64,000 bases of DNA from Streptomyces rugosispiralis (GCF_024505145.1 NZ_JANIAA010000009.1:124001-188000), one strand, 5' to 3'. Shown: positions 33,606 to 42,273, numbered from the stretch's first letter. Numbers and translations: made by a program. Notes: generated by a model from the letters alone, not told the origin.

Positions 33606-35363
33606 ATGACTGAGTACGGCCGGGGACCCGGCTCCCAACCGTGGCATCCCGAGGATCCGCTGTACGGGGACCGAGAGTGGAGCGGCCACCGCGCGGTGGC
33701 CGGTCAGGATCCCTACGCACAGGACCCCTACGCGCGGCAGGACACCTACGCACAGGACCCGTACGCACAGGAGGCCTACGGCCAGGATCCGTACGGTCAG
33801 GGCTCCTACGGCCAGGGCGCGTACGGTCAGGATCCCTACGGGCACCAGCAGTACCCGCACGGCTATCCGCAGGACCCCCAGCAGCATCAGCAGCCCCAGT
33901 GGGACGGCCAGGACGCCGGCTACCCGCATCAGCGGCACTCGCAGGAGTACCCCGGCCAGGGCGGTGCGTACCCGGCCCAGGACGGCTCGTACGGTGGGAT
34001 GGACCCGCAGGATCCCTATGGCGGCCAGGGTGGTCAGGGCGGCCAGGGCGGTGCCTACCCGGGCCAGGACCCCTACCGGGGACAACAGGGCGGCACACAG
34101 CAGATGCCCACGGTGCCCGCCGAGCACCAGGTGCCGCGCCAGCGCGAGGCCCCCGAGGAGCCGCCCCTCCAGGCGGACGAGGCGGACGACCACCCGTTCT
34201 TCAACGACGGTGGCGGCCGGGGTGACGCCGACGACGCGGACGACGACGGCGAGGACGGCGGGCGCAACGGTAAGAAGGGCAAGCCCAAGAAGCGCCGCAG
34301 CGGCGTGGCCTGCCTCTTCGTGACCGTCGTCCTGGTGGGCGCCGTCGGCGGAGGCGGCTACTACGCCTACGACTTCTGGCAGACCCGCTTCGGCCCCGCA
34401 CCCGACTACTCCGGCGAGGGCACCGGCCGGATCGAGGTGGAGGTTCCCTCCGGCTCCGGCAACGCCGAGATCGGCTCGATCCTCGCCGACAAGGGCGTGG
34501 TCAAGAGCAGCGGCGCCTTCGTCAAGGCCGTGGAGGACAGCGGCAAGTTCGTCCAGCCGGGCACCTACACCCTGCGCAAGGAGATGTCCGGCGCGTCGGC
34601 GGTCAAGCTGATGCTCGACCCCAGCAGCAGCAACGCCCTGATCGTCACCGAGGGCATGCGCGACGCCACGATCTACGCGGCGATCGACAAGAAGATCGGC
34701 CTCAAGGCGGGGACCACCGCGGGCGTCGCCAAGAAGGAGGCCAAGAACCTCGGGCTGCCCTCCTGGGCCGACGACAACAGCAAGATCAAGGATCCGCTGG
34801 AAGGATTCCTGTACCCGTCCCGCTACAGCGTGGGCGAGGGCGCCAAGCCCGAGGACGTGCTGCGGAAGATGGTCGCCGAGGCCAATCGGAACTACTCCGG
34901 TCAGGATCTGGAGGGCAAGGCCAAGGAATTGGGCCTGAAGTCCCCGCTCCAGCTGATCAGCGTGGCCAGCCTGGTCCAGGCGGAGGGCGTCACCCACGAC
35001 GACTTCCGGAAGATGGCCGAGGTCGTCTACAACCGGCTGAAGCCCGCGAACCCCGAGACCTACGGCAAGGTGGAATTCGACTCCACCTACAACTACATCA
35101 AGAACCAGAGCAAGATCGATATCCCGATCAGTGAGATCAAGCAGTACGACAACCCGTACAACACGTACTTCTACAAGGGACTTCCGCCCGGTCCGATCGG
35201 AAATCCGGGCCATGACGCGCTGAAGGCGGCAATGAACCCGACCAGCGACGGCTGGTATTACTTCATTTCGCTCGACGGCAAGACGAGCGAGTTCTCCAAG
35301 ACCTACGCGGATCACCAGAAGTGGGTCAACAAGTTCAATGAGCAGCGCAAGAACAACGGCTGA
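33606..35363 (+). CDS. mltG: Endolytic murein transglycosylase MltG with long Tyr/Gln-rich N-terminus
   Basis: The 585-aa product is much longer than the usual 330-370 aa. Residues 1-230 are cytosolic and disordered, rich in Q-D-P-Y and G-Q-G repeats, then acidic and finally Lys-rich. A membrane helix follows (VACLFVTVVLVGAVGGGGYY, about 237-256), then the YceG/MltG domain. The catalytic glutamate lies in SVASLVQAEGVTHDD near residue 460, with YNRLKPANP and GLPPGPIGNPG downstream. It cleaves nascent glycan strands. The ATG at 33606 is chosen over an upstream in-frame start because of AGGGGACCG just before it. aroE starts six bases after its stop. Confidence 0.93.
   Translation: MTEYGRGPGSQPWHPEDPLYGDREWSGHRAVAGQDPYAQDPYARQDTYAQDPYAQEAYGQDPYGQGSYGQGAYGQDPYGHQQYPHGYPQDPQQHQQPQWDGQDAGYPHQRHSQEYPGQGGAYPAQDGSYGGMDPQDPYGGQGGQGGQGGAYPGQDPYRGQQGGTQQMPTVPAEHQVPRQREAPEEPPLQADEADDHPFFNDGGGRGDADDADDDGEDGGRNGKKGKPKKRRSGVACLFVTVVLVGAVGGGGYYAYDFWQTRFGPAPDYSGEGTGRIEVEVPSGSGNAEIGSILADKGVVKSSGAFVKAVEDSGKFVQPGTYTLRKEMSGASAVKLMLDPSSSNALIVTEGMRDATIYAAIDKKIGLKAGTTAGVAKKEAKNLGLPSWADDNSKIKDPLEGFLYPSRYSVGEGAKPEDVLRKMVAEANRNYSGQDLEGKAKELGLKSPLQLISVASLVQAEGVTHDDFRKMAEVVYNRLKPANPETYGKVEFDSTYNYIKNQSKIDIPISEIKQYDNPYNTYFYKGLPPGPIGNPGHDALKAAMNPTSDGWYYFISLDGKTSEFSKTYADHQKWVNKFNEQRKNNG
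33700..34090 (+). repeat. QDPY / GQG codon repeats in mltG
   Basis: Degenerate 15-bp units encoding QDPYA, QDPYG and related pentads recur about ten times, followed by GGQGGQGGQGG. The pattern is compatible with slippage and yields a prion-like, low-complexity segment. Confidence 0.8.
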
Positions 35364-35369
35364 GGAAAA

Positions 35370-36197
35370 ATGTCGGAAAACCGCAGGGCAGCGGTGCTCG
35401 GTTCGCCGATCGCCCACTCCCTGTCACCGGTGCTGCACCGCGCCGCCTACCGCGAACTGGGCCTGACCGGCTGGACGTACGACCGCTTCGAGGTGGACGA
35501 GACCGGGCTGCCGGACTTCTTCAAGCACCTCGGCGAGGACCCGGGACCGGCCTGGGCCGGGCTGTCCCTGACCATGCCGCTCAAGCGCGCCGTCATCCCG
35601 CTGCTGGACGAGATCAGCGACACCGCGGCCTCGGTGGAGGCCGTCAACACGGTGGTCTTCGGCGACGACGGCGGCAGGCGCGGGGACAACACCGACATCC
35701 CCGGCATGCTGGCGGCGCTGCGGGAGCGCGGCGTCGGGCGTGTGGAGCGCGCCGCCGTGCTGGGCGCCGGCGCCACGGCCTCCTCGGCGCTGGCCGCGCT
35801 CTCCCGGATCTGCGACGGCGAGGTCACCGCCTACGTCCGCAGCGAGGCCCGCGCCGCCGAGATGCGGCAGTGGGGCGAGCGGCTGGGCGTCGCGGTGCGC
35901 ACCGCGGACTGGGGCGACGCGGCCGAGGGGCTCGGTGCGCCGCTGGTGATCGCCACCACGCCCGCGGGCACCACCGACGCGCTCGCCGCGTCCGTACCGG
36001 ACCGCCCCGGCGCGCTCTTCGACGTGCTCTACGAGCCCTGGCCCACCCCGCTGGCCGCCGCCTGGGCGGCGCGCGACGGCTCGGTGGTCGGCGGCCTGGA
36101 CCTTCTGGTGCACCAGGCGGTGCTCCAGGTCGAGCAGATGACGGGCCGCGCCCCCGCGCCGCTGGCCGCGATGCGCGAGGCGCTGACGGCCCGCTGA
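35370..36197 (+). CDS. aroE: Shikimate dehydrogenase
   Basis: The 275-aa enzyme reduces 3-dehydroshikimate with NADPH. The substrate-binding part has GSPIAHSLSPVLHRAAY and the catalytic lysine in LTMPLKRAV. EAVNTVV is followed by DNTDIPG. The nucleotide-binding loop is VLGAGATASSAL, and GLDLLVHQAVLQVEQMTG closes the domain. It starts at ATG 35370, and AGGAAAAATG provides the ribosome site. The aro cluster continues 213 bases downstream. Confidence 0.95.
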   Translation: MSENRRAAVLGSPIAHSLSPVLHRAAYRELGLTGWTYDRFEVDETGLPDFFKHLGEDPGPAWAGLSLTMPLKRAVIPLLDEISDTAASVEAVNTVVFGDDGGRRGDNTDIPGMLAALRERGVGRVERAAVLGAGATASSALAALSRICDGEVTAYVRSEARAAEMRQWGERLGVAVRTADWGDAAEGLGAPLVIATTPAGTTDALAASVPDRPGALFDVLYEPWPTPLAAAWAARDGSVVGGLDLLVHQAVLQVEQMTGRAPAPLAAMREALTAR

Positions 36198-36282
36198 GCC
36201 GTCCCACGGGGCCCTGGCCGGTCCCGTCCGGCCCCTCCTCGGTCCGGCCCGGCCCGCCCCCGGCCCCTCCCCGGCGCGCGAC

Positions 36283-36321
36283 GGGCGTCCACCCCATGGA
36301 CCACGAACCGAGCGGACGCCC
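36283..36321 (+). terminator. Possible hairpin between aroE and aroC
   Basis: GGGCGTCC and GGACGCCC form an 8-bp stem with a 23-base loop. It is a weak candidate for a terminator or attenuator in the 213-base gap between aroE and aroC. Confidence 0.3.
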
Positions 36322-36410
36322 CGGTCGTGGGAGGATCGGAGGTGCGGGCCGGAGTCGCGCGGACCGGGCCGCGCCGCACGACGTCGAGGCACGCGCATGA
36401 GGGAGCACCG

Positions 36411-37595
36411 TTGAGCAGGTTGCGCTGGCTGACCGCGGGAGAGTCGCACGGCCCCGCACTCGTGGCGACGCTGGAGGGGCTGCCCGCCGGGGTGCCGATC
36501 ACCACCGACATGGTGGCCGACGCCCTGGCCCGACGGCGGCTCGGCTATGGCCGCGGTGCCCGGATGAAGTTCGAGCGCGACGAGGTCACCTTCATCGGTG
36601 GCGTACGCCACGGGCTGACCCTCGGCTCCCCGGTCGCGATCATGGTCGGCAATACGGAATGGCCCAAGTGGGAGCAGGTCATGGCCGCCGACCCGGTGGA
36701 CCCCGAGATCCTCGAGGGAGTCGCCCGTAACGCCCCGCTGACCCGCCCCCGCCCCGGCCACGCCGACCTGGCCGGGATGCAGAAGTACGGCTTCGACGAG
36801 GCCCGGCCGATCCTGGAGCGCGCCAGCGCCCGCGAGACCGCCGCCCGGGTGGCGCTGGGCACCGTCGCCCGCTCCTACCTCAAGGAGACGGCCGGGATCG
36901 AGATCGTCTCGCATGTCGTGGAGCTGGCCGCCGCGAAGGCGCCGTACGGCGTCCACCCCAAGCCGTCCGACGTCGAGAGGCTGGACGCCGACCCGGTGCG
37001 CTGCCTGGACCAGGACGCGAGCAAGGCGATGGTGGCCGAGATCGACCAGGCCCACAAGGACGGCGACACGCTCGGCGGCGTCGTCGAGGTGCTCGTGTAC
37101 GGCGTGCCGGTGGGCCTCGGCTCGCATGTGCACTGGGACCGCCGGCTCGACGCACGGCTGGCCGCCGCGCTGATGGGCATCCAGGCCATCAAGGGTGTCG
37201 AGGTCGGCGACGGCTTCGACCTCGCGCGGGTGCCCGGCTCCAAGGCCCATGACGAGATCCTCTCCACGGACGAGGGCATCCGGCGCTCCTCGGGCCGCTC
37301 CGGCGGCACCGAGGGCGGGCTGAGCACCGGCGAGCTGCTGCGCGTCCGGGCCGCGATGAAGCCGATCGCGACCGTGCCGCGGGCGCTGGCCACGGTCGAC
37401 GTGACCACCGGCGAGGCCACCAAGGCCCACCACCAGCGCTCCGACGTGTGCGCCGTCCCGGCGGCCGGGATCGTCGCCGAGGCGATGGTCGCGCTGGTCC
37501 TGGCGGACGCGGTCGCGGAGAAGTTCGGCGGCGACTCGGTCACCGAGACCCGCCGCAATGTGAAGGGCTTCCTCGAGAACCTGGTCATCCGGTGA
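36411..37595 (+). CDS. aroC: Chorismate synthase
   Basis: The 394-aa FMN-dependent enzyme makes chorismate from EPSP. The family signatures are GESHGPALVATLEGLPAGVP near the start, RRLGYGRGARMKFE, RPGHADLAGMQKYG, RASARETAARVA, and near the end KAHHQRSDVCAVPAAG. The TTG at 36411 has GAGGGAG upstream and gives the usual start SRLRWLTAGE. Its TGA overlaps the GTG of aroK by four bases. Confidence 0.97.
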   Translation: MSRLRWLTAGESHGPALVATLEGLPAGVPITTDMVADALARRRLGYGRGARMKFERDEVTFIGGVRHGLTLGSPVAIMVGNTEWPKWEQVMAADPVDPEILEGVARNAPLTRPRPGHADLAGMQKYGFDEARPILERASARETAARVALGTVARSYLKETAGIEIVSHVVELAAAKAPYGVHPKPSDVERLDADPVRCLDQDASKAMVAEIDQAHKDGDTLGGVVEVLVYGVPVGLGSHVHWDRRLDARLAAALMGIQAIKGVEVGDGFDLARVPGSKAHDEILSTDEGIRRSSGRSGGTEGGLSTGELLRVRAAMKPIATVPRALATVDVTTGEATKAHHQRSDVCAVPAAGIVAEAMVALVLADAVAEKFGGDSVTETRRNVKGFLENLVIR

Positions 37596-38122
37596 CGGGG
37601 CAGGTCAGCGAGGGTCCGGCCGTCGTGCTGGTCGGGCCCATGGGGGTCGGGAAGACCACCGTCGGGCAGGTGCTCGCGGAGCGGCTCGGCACCACCTTCC
37701 GGGACACCGACACCGACATCGTCGCGACGGCGGGCAAGGAGATCTCCGAGATCTTCATCGACGAGGGCGAGCCGCACTTCCGCGAGCTGGAGCGACAGGC
37801 GGTGCGGACCGCCGTAGCCGAGCACCGGGGCGTGCTCGCGCTCGGCGGCGGCGCCGTCCTCGACGAGGGCACCCGGGCGCTGCTCGACGGGCTCCCCGTC
37901 GTCTTCCTGGAGATGGGGGTCGCCGAGGCCGTCAAGCGGACCGGTCTCGACGCCCCGCGCCCGCTGCTCGCGGTCAATCCGCGCCAGCGCTGGCGCGAGC
38001 TGATGGAGCAGCGCCGCCCGCTGTACACCGAGGTCGCCCGCGGCGTGGTGTCGACCGAGGACCGTACCCCCGAGGCCGTCGCCGAGGCCGTCCTGGACGT
38101 ACTGGAGCTGAAGAACGCATGA
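37592..38122 (+). CDS. aroK: Shikimate kinase
   Basis: The 176-aa kinase phosphorylates shikimate with ATP. The P-loop is GPMGVGKTT near residue 18. DTDTDI holds the magnesium/shikimate aspartates, FRELE the substrate arginine, and ALGGGAV the GGG loop. The lid has RPLL. GTG 37592 overlaps the aroC stop, and its own stop overlaps the ATG of aroB (ATGA), so aroC-aroK-aroB are translationally coupled. Confidence 0.96.
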   Translation: MTGQVSEGPAVVLVGPMGVGKTTVGQVLAERLGTTFRDTDTDIVATAGKEISEIFIDEGEPHFRELERQAVRTAVAEHRGVLALGGGAVLDEGTRALLDGLPVVFLEMGVAEAVKRTGLDAPRPLLAVNPRQRWRELMEQRRPLYTEVARGVVSTEDRTPEAVAEAVLDVLELKNA

Positions 38123-39276
38123 CTTCCCCTGTGGCCGATACCCCTACGCGTATCCAGGTCGGAGGCACCGCGGGCACCGCGCCGTACGAGGTGCTGATCG
38201 GCCGGCGGCTGCTCGGCGAGCTGGCCGGACTGATCGGCACGCCGGCCCGCCCGTCTCCCACCACCACCCTCAAGGGAGGCGCTCCGCGCCACGGCCATGT
38301 CCAGCGCGTCGCCGTTCTGCACCCCGAGGCGCTGGCCGAGACCGGTGAGGCGATCCGCCAGGACCTCGCCGAGCAGGGGTACGACGCCATCGCGATCCAG
38401 CTGCCCAACGCGGAGGAGGCCAAGACCGCCGAGGTCGCCGCGTACTGCTGGAAGGCGCTCGGCCAGACCGGCTTCACCCGCACCGATGTGATCATCGGCG
38501 TGGGCGGCGGCGCGACCACCGACCTCGCCGGGTTCGTCGCCGCCACCTGGCTGCGCGGAGTGCGCTGGATCGCCGTCCCCACGACCGTGCTCGGCATGGT
38601 CGACGCCGCCGTCGGCGGCAAGACCGGGATCAACACCGCCGAGGGCAAGAACCTCGTCGGCGCCTTCCACCCCCCGGCCGGGGTGCTGTGCGATCTGGCC
38701 GCGCTGGACTCGCTGCCGGTCAACGACTACGTCAGCGGGCTCGCCGAGGTCATCAAGGCGGGCTTCATCGCCGACCCGGAGATCCTGGAGCTGATCGAGC
38801 GGGACCCGGTCGCCGCGCGTACGCCCGCCGGTCCGCACACCGCCGAGCTCATCGAGCGCTCCATCCGGGTCAAGGCCGAGGTCGTCTCCAGCGACCTCAA
38901 GGAGTCCGGCCTGCGGGAGATCCTCAACTACGGGCACACCCTCGCCCACGCCATCGAGAAGAACGAGCGCTACAACTGGCGCCATGGCGCGGCCGTCTCC
39001 GTGGGCATGGTCTTCGCCGCCGAGCTGGGCCGGCTGGCGGGCCGTCTGGACGACGCCACGGCCGACCGGCACCGCACCGTCCTGGAGGCCGTCGGCCTGC
39101 CGCTCACCTACCGCGGCGACCAGTGGCCCAAGCTGCTGGAGACCATGAAGGTCGACAAGAAGTCCCGCGGTGACCTGCTGCGCTTCATCGTGCTGGACGG
39201 TATCGCCAAGCCCACCGTGCTGGAGGGCCCGGACCCGGCGGTGCTGCTCGCGGCGTACGCCGAGGTCTCCGGCTGA
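38119..39276 (+). CDS. aroB: 3-dehydroquinate synthase with an inserted N-terminal loop
   Basis: The 385-aa NAD- and zinc-dependent enzyme has GVGGGATTDLAGFVAATWLR, PTTVLGMVDAAVGGKTGIN, GLAEVIKAG and the metal ligands around LNYGHTLAHAIE and HGAAVSVGM. Residues about 42-62 (TPARPSPTTTLKGGAPRHGH) form an extra loop between LAGLIG and VQRVAVL that most AroB proteins lack. The DNA for this loop matches the tandem unit after pdxT, so it looks like an in-frame insertion of a dispersed element. It is the last of the coupled aro genes, and a strong terminator follows. Confidence 0.95.
   Translation: MTSPVADTPTRIQVGGTAGTAPYEVLIGRRLLGELAGLIGTPARPSPTTTLKGGAPRHGHVQRVAVLHPEALAETGEAIRQDLAEQGYDAIAIQLPNAEEAKTAEVAAYCWKALGQTGFTRTDVIIGVGGGATTDLAGFVAATWLRGVRWIAVPTTVLGMVDAAVGGKTGINTAEGKNLVGAFHPPAGVLCDLAALDSLPVNDYVSGLAEVIKAGFIADPEILELIERDPVAARTPAGPHTAELIERSIRVKAEVVSSDLKESGLREILNYGHTLAHAIEKNERYNWRHGAAVSVGMVFAAELGRLAGRLDDATADRHRTVLEAVGLPLTYRGDQWPKLLETMKVDKKSRGDLLRFIVLDGIAKPTVLEGPDPAVLLAAYAEVSG
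38249..38293 (+). repeat. Dispersed repeat inside aroB, shared with the pdxT array
   Basis: CCCGTCTCCCACCACCACCC followed by TCAAGGGAGGCGCTCCGCGC aligns with the reverse complement of the pdxT unit (CCCGTCTCCCGCCACCACCC then TCAACGGAGCGCTACGCGC). Only about four substitutions and one indel occur over 40 bases. Confidence 0.75.
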
Positions 39277-39587
39277 CCCGGGCCCAGGGTCCTTCTGACG
39301 GATCTCCGCGGTGTCGCGGCGTCCCACCGCGTCACAACTCTGTCATCGCGTTCGAAAGCCCGCGGCCTCGCCGGGGGCTTTCGAACGCCCCCCGAGCCCT
39401 CGCAGTTGCGGCCCTTGAGGGACGAAATGCCTGGCTGACGAGGGGCGGCGGGGACACAGCGGGTTTGCGGTCCGTTCACACAGCCGAGCTTTGGGCAGGT
39501 ACCGTTCGGTAGGAGCGGCCTCACCGCCGTATCAGCACCTGACAGTTGTCGGACGAGAACTGCCTGTACGAGACGGAGTGCCACCGG
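39277..39587. other. aroB downstream gap: terminator and promoter region
   Basis: A perfect-stem terminator lies at 39348-39388. The remaining 200 bases include GGTACCGT near 39500, which could hold a -10 box. A short in-frame extension of the next gene reaches back to TTG 39546. No other gene is supported. Confidence 0.5.
39348..39388 (+). terminator. aro operon terminator
   Basis: GCGTTCGAAAGCCC pairs perfectly with GGGCTTTCGAACGC (14 bp) around a 13-base loop, 72 bases past the aroB stop. Confidence 0.9.
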
Positions 39588-40466
39588 ATGCAGCATGCGG
39601 GAGCTCCGCTGCCACCGCCCCATCAGCCGGGGCCGGTTCCCGGGCCGCAGGGCGCGGGCTGGACCCAGGGCGCGAATGCGAGCCATCACCCGGGACCTCA
39701 CCCCAATCCGCCCGCCCCGCCGGTGCCTCCCGCGGCCGGGCACCCGGTACCGCCCGCGCAGCATCCGGTGTCCCCTCCGCCGGCCCCGCCCGCGCCCCCC
39801 GGGGCTCCGCTGGAGACGGTGAACACCACCGGCCATGTCCAACTGCCGCCCGGCGGCCCGGTGCCGCTGCCGCACCCCCCGTCGGACCCGTCGCTCGCCG
39901 ATGTCTCGCAGGCGGCGGTGGCGGTGCTGCTGATCGGACCGGCCGGGGCGGGCAAGACGACGGTCGCGCGCTACTGGGCCGACCGCCGCCGGGTGCCGAC
40001 CGCCCACATCAGCCTGGACGATGTGCGGGAGTGGGTCCGGTCCGGCTTCGCCAACCCCCAGTCGGGGTGGAACGAGCACTCCGAGGCGCAGTACCGGCTC
40101 GCCCGCCGCACCTGCGGCTTCGCCGCCCGCAACTTCCTGGCCAACGGGATCTCCTGCATCCTCGACGACGCCGTCTTCCCCGACCGCCCGGTCGTCGGCC
40201 TCGGCGGCTGGAAGCGCCATGTGGGCCCCGGGCTGCTGCCGGTGGTGGTCCTCCCGGGCCTGGAGATCGTCCTGGAGCGGAACGCGGCCCGCAGCGGCAA
40301 CCGCCGCCTCAGCGACGAGGAGGTGGCGCGGATCCACGGCCGGATGGCGGGGTGGTACGGCTCCGGCCTGCCCATCATCGACAACTCCACGTACGACGTG
40401 GAGACCACGGCCCGGATGCTCGACGAGGTCGTCACCCGCTCCATCGCCTCCCCGCCCAGCTGGTAA
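39588..40466 (+). CDS. P-loop ATPase/kinase-like protein with Pro-rich N-terminus
   Basis: In this 292-aa product, residues 1-105 are extremely Pro/His/Ala-rich and probably disordered. The rest is a compact P-loop domain with Walker A GPAGAGKTTVARYWAD, ISLDDVREWVRSGF, CILDDAVFPDR as possible Walker B, and a lid-like RSGNRRLSDEEVARIHGRM. It resembles the zeta-toxin/polynucleotide-kinase group of small-molecule or nucleic acid kinases; the substrate is unknown. The ATG at 39588 has GACGGAG upstream, while a TTG at 39546 would add 14 residues. It lies alone between the aro cluster and the efp group. Confidence 0.8.
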   Translation: MQHAGAPLPPPHQPGPVPGPQGAGWTQGANASHHPGPHPNPPAPPVPPAAGHPVPPAQHPVSPPPAPPAPPGAPLETVNTTGHVQLPPGGPVPLPHPPSDPSLADVSQAAVAVLLIGPAGAGKTTVARYWADRRRVPTAHISLDDVREWVRSGFANPQSGWNEHSEAQYRLARRTCGFAARNFLANGISCILDDAVFPDRPVVGLGGWKRHVGPGLLPVVVLPGLEIVLERNAARSGNRRLSDEEVARIHGRMAGWYGSGLPIIDNSTYDVETTARMLDEVVTRSIASPPSW

Positions 40467-40514
40467 CCCCCCCCGTCCGGCCCCGCTCGACCGGCCGTGC
40501 CCGGCGGCCCTGCG

Positions 40515-40520
40515 TACGCT
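40515..40520 (+). promoter_or_regulatory. Possible -10 box for a leaderless M24-like transcript
   Basis: TACGCT ends seven bases before the ATG at 40528. The intervening CGGGGAC is not a strong ribosome site, so the gene may be read from a leaderless mRNA. Confidence 0.4.
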
Positions 40521-40527
40521 CGGGGAC

Positions 40528-41640
40528 ATGTCCGAGGTGTACGCGGCCCGACGTGCCCGTCTGCACGATCAGTGCACCGCGGCCGGGAGCGCGGCGGCGC
40601 TGGTCTCCCGGCCCGCCAATGTGCGCTATCTGTGCGGCGCCGTGCCGCCCGGGGCCGTGCTGCTGCTCGGGCCTGTCCAGGACGTGCTGGTGGCCACCGA
40701 GGTCCCGTCCGCGCCGCCGCTCTCCTCGGGCCCGCCGCGTTCCGACGAGCCTCGGCTGCTGGTGATGCCCGGCGCGGACGGCGATCCCGCGGTGGCCGCC
40801 GCCGATCTGGCCGCGGCGGACGGCGCCGAGTCGCTGGCCGTCGAGGAGCACGATCTGACCGTCGCCCGCCATCGGACGCTGGGAGCCGCCGCCCCACGCG
40901 TCCGGCTGGCCGATCTGGGCCGCGCCGTCGAGCAGTTGCGGCTCATCAAGGACGACGAGGAGATCTCCTGTATGCGGATCGCCGGGGAGCTCGCCGACCA
41001 GGCGCTCGGTGAGCTGCTGGAGTCGATCCTGGTGGGCCGCACCGAGCGGCATCTGGCGCTGGAGCTGGAGCGCCGGCTGGTGGACCACGGCGCGGACGGC
41101 CCGGCCTTCCCCACCGTGGTCGCGGCGGGGCCCAACGCGGGGCGCTCCGGCCATCTGCCCACCGACCGGAGGGTCGAGGAGGGCGATTTCCTCACCATCT
41201 CGCTCGGCGCGGACTACCGCGGCTACCGCTGCCAGGTGGGCCGCACCTTCGTCATCGGCCCCTCGCCCGCGGACTGGCAGGTCGAGCTGTACGATGCCGT
41301 CTTCGCCGCTCAGCGGGCCGGGCGGGAGGCGCTGTTGCCGGGCCGGGCGTACCGGGACGTGGACCGGGTGACCCGTCAGGTGCTGACCGCCGCGGGCTTC
41401 GGAGACGGGCTGGAACCGTGCACCGGACACGGTGTGGGCCTGGAAATCGACGAGGACCCTCGGCTCACACCGTCCGCCATGGGTAAACTGGACGCTTGTG
41501 TGCCGGTCACCGTCGAGCCGGGGGTCCACCTCCCGGGCCGGGGCGGTGTCCGGATCGATGACACGCTCGTCGTCCGCCCCGAGGCGGACGGCGGACCCGA
41601 GCTACTCACCATCACGACCAAAGAGCTGCTCGCGCTCTAG
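40528..41640 (+). CDS. M24 (aminopeptidase P/creatinase-fold) protein, metal site degenerate
   Basis: The 370-aa product has the creatinase N-domain and the pita-bread C-domain, the usual aminopeptidase P architecture. The metal ligands are mostly altered. The aspartate of the family motif DFGA is Ser225 (ISLGADY), the aspartate of CSDxTRT is Gln236 (YRCQVGRT), and the EIHE histidine is Asp (EIDE). The final RIED glutamate is Asp (RIDD). His301 (GHGVGLE) and the VEPG glutamate remain. It is therefore probably not a dimetal peptidase. The position directly before efp is where pepQ-type genes sit in actinobacteria. Confidence 0.85.
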   Translation: MSEVYAARRARLHDQCTAAGSAAALVSRPANVRYLCGAVPPGAVLLLGPVQDVLVATEVPSAPPLSSGPPRSDEPRLLVMPGADGDPAVAAADLAAADGAESLAVEEHDLTVARHRTLGAAAPRVRLADLGRAVEQLRLIKDDEEISCMRIAGELADQALGELLESILVGRTERHLALELERRLVDHGADGPAFPTVVAAGPNAGRSGHLPTDRRVEEGDFLTISLGADYRGYRCQVGRTFVIGPSPADWQVELYDAVFAAQRAGREALLPGRAYRDVDRVTRQVLTAAGFGDGLEPCTGHGVGLEIDEDPRLTPSAMGKLDACVPVTVEPGVHLPGRGGVRIDDTLVVRPEADGGPELLTITTKELLAL

Positions 41641-41704
41641 CGGAACCGGGCGCGCCGGCGGCTCTCTGGTCTCCGCCAGCTGTAGTCCAGGAGATCCCGC
41701 AACC

Positions 41705-42271
41705 GTGGCATCCACGAACGACCTCAAGAATGGATTGGTGCTCAAGCTCGACGGGGGCCAGCTCTGGTCCGTCGTCGAGTTTCAGCACGTCAAGCCCGGC
41801 AAGGGCCCCGCTTTCGTGCGCACCAAGCTCAAGAACGTGCTGTCCGGCAAGGTGGTCGACAAGACCTTCAACGCCGGTGTGAAGGTCGAGACGGCCAATG
41901 TCGACAAGCGCGGCATGCAGTTCTCGTACAAGGACGGCGAGAGCTTTGTGTTCATGGACATGGACACCTTCGACCAGATCTACATCACCCCCGAGGTCGT
42001 CGGCGACAACGCCCGCTACCTGCTCGAGGGCTTCGAGGCCGTTGTGGCGATGTACGAGGGCAACCCGCTGTACGTCGAGCTGCCCGCCGCCGTCGAGCTG
42101 GTGATCGAGTACACCGAGCCGGGCGTCCAGGGCGACCGCTCCACCGGTGGTACCAAGCCCGCCAAGCTGGAGACCGGCTACGAGATCGGTGTGCCGCTGT
42201 TCATCACCACCGGTGAGAAGATCAAGGTCGACACCCGCTCCGGTGAGTACCTCGGTCGGGTGAACAACTAA
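41705..42271 (+). CDS. efp: Translation elongation factor P
   Basis: The 188-aa three-domain protein enters ribosomes stalled on proline runs. The loop that reaches the peptidyl centre is KPGKGPAFVR, with lysine at the tip and the extra proline after it typical of actinobacterial EF-P. Domain II has MDMDTFDQIYI and the end is GEYLGRVNN. The GTG at 41705 follows CAGGAG by 11 bases. nusB starts two bases after its stop. Confidence 0.97.
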   Translation: MASTNDLKNGLVLKLDGGQLWSVVEFQHVKPGKGPAFVRTKLKNVLSGKVVDKTFNAGVKVETANVDKRGMQFSYKDGESFVFMDMDTFDQIYITPEVVGDNARYLLEGFEAVVAMYEGNPLYVELPAAVELVIEYTEPGVQGDRSTGGTKPAKLETGYEIGVPLFITTGEKIKVDTRSGEYLGRVNN

Positions 42272-42273
42272 CC

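Noticed and set aside
36327..36410. An N-terminal extension of chorismate synthase
   Set aside because: The frame is open but the known family start SRLRWLTAGESHG matches TTG 36411 with a good ribosome site.
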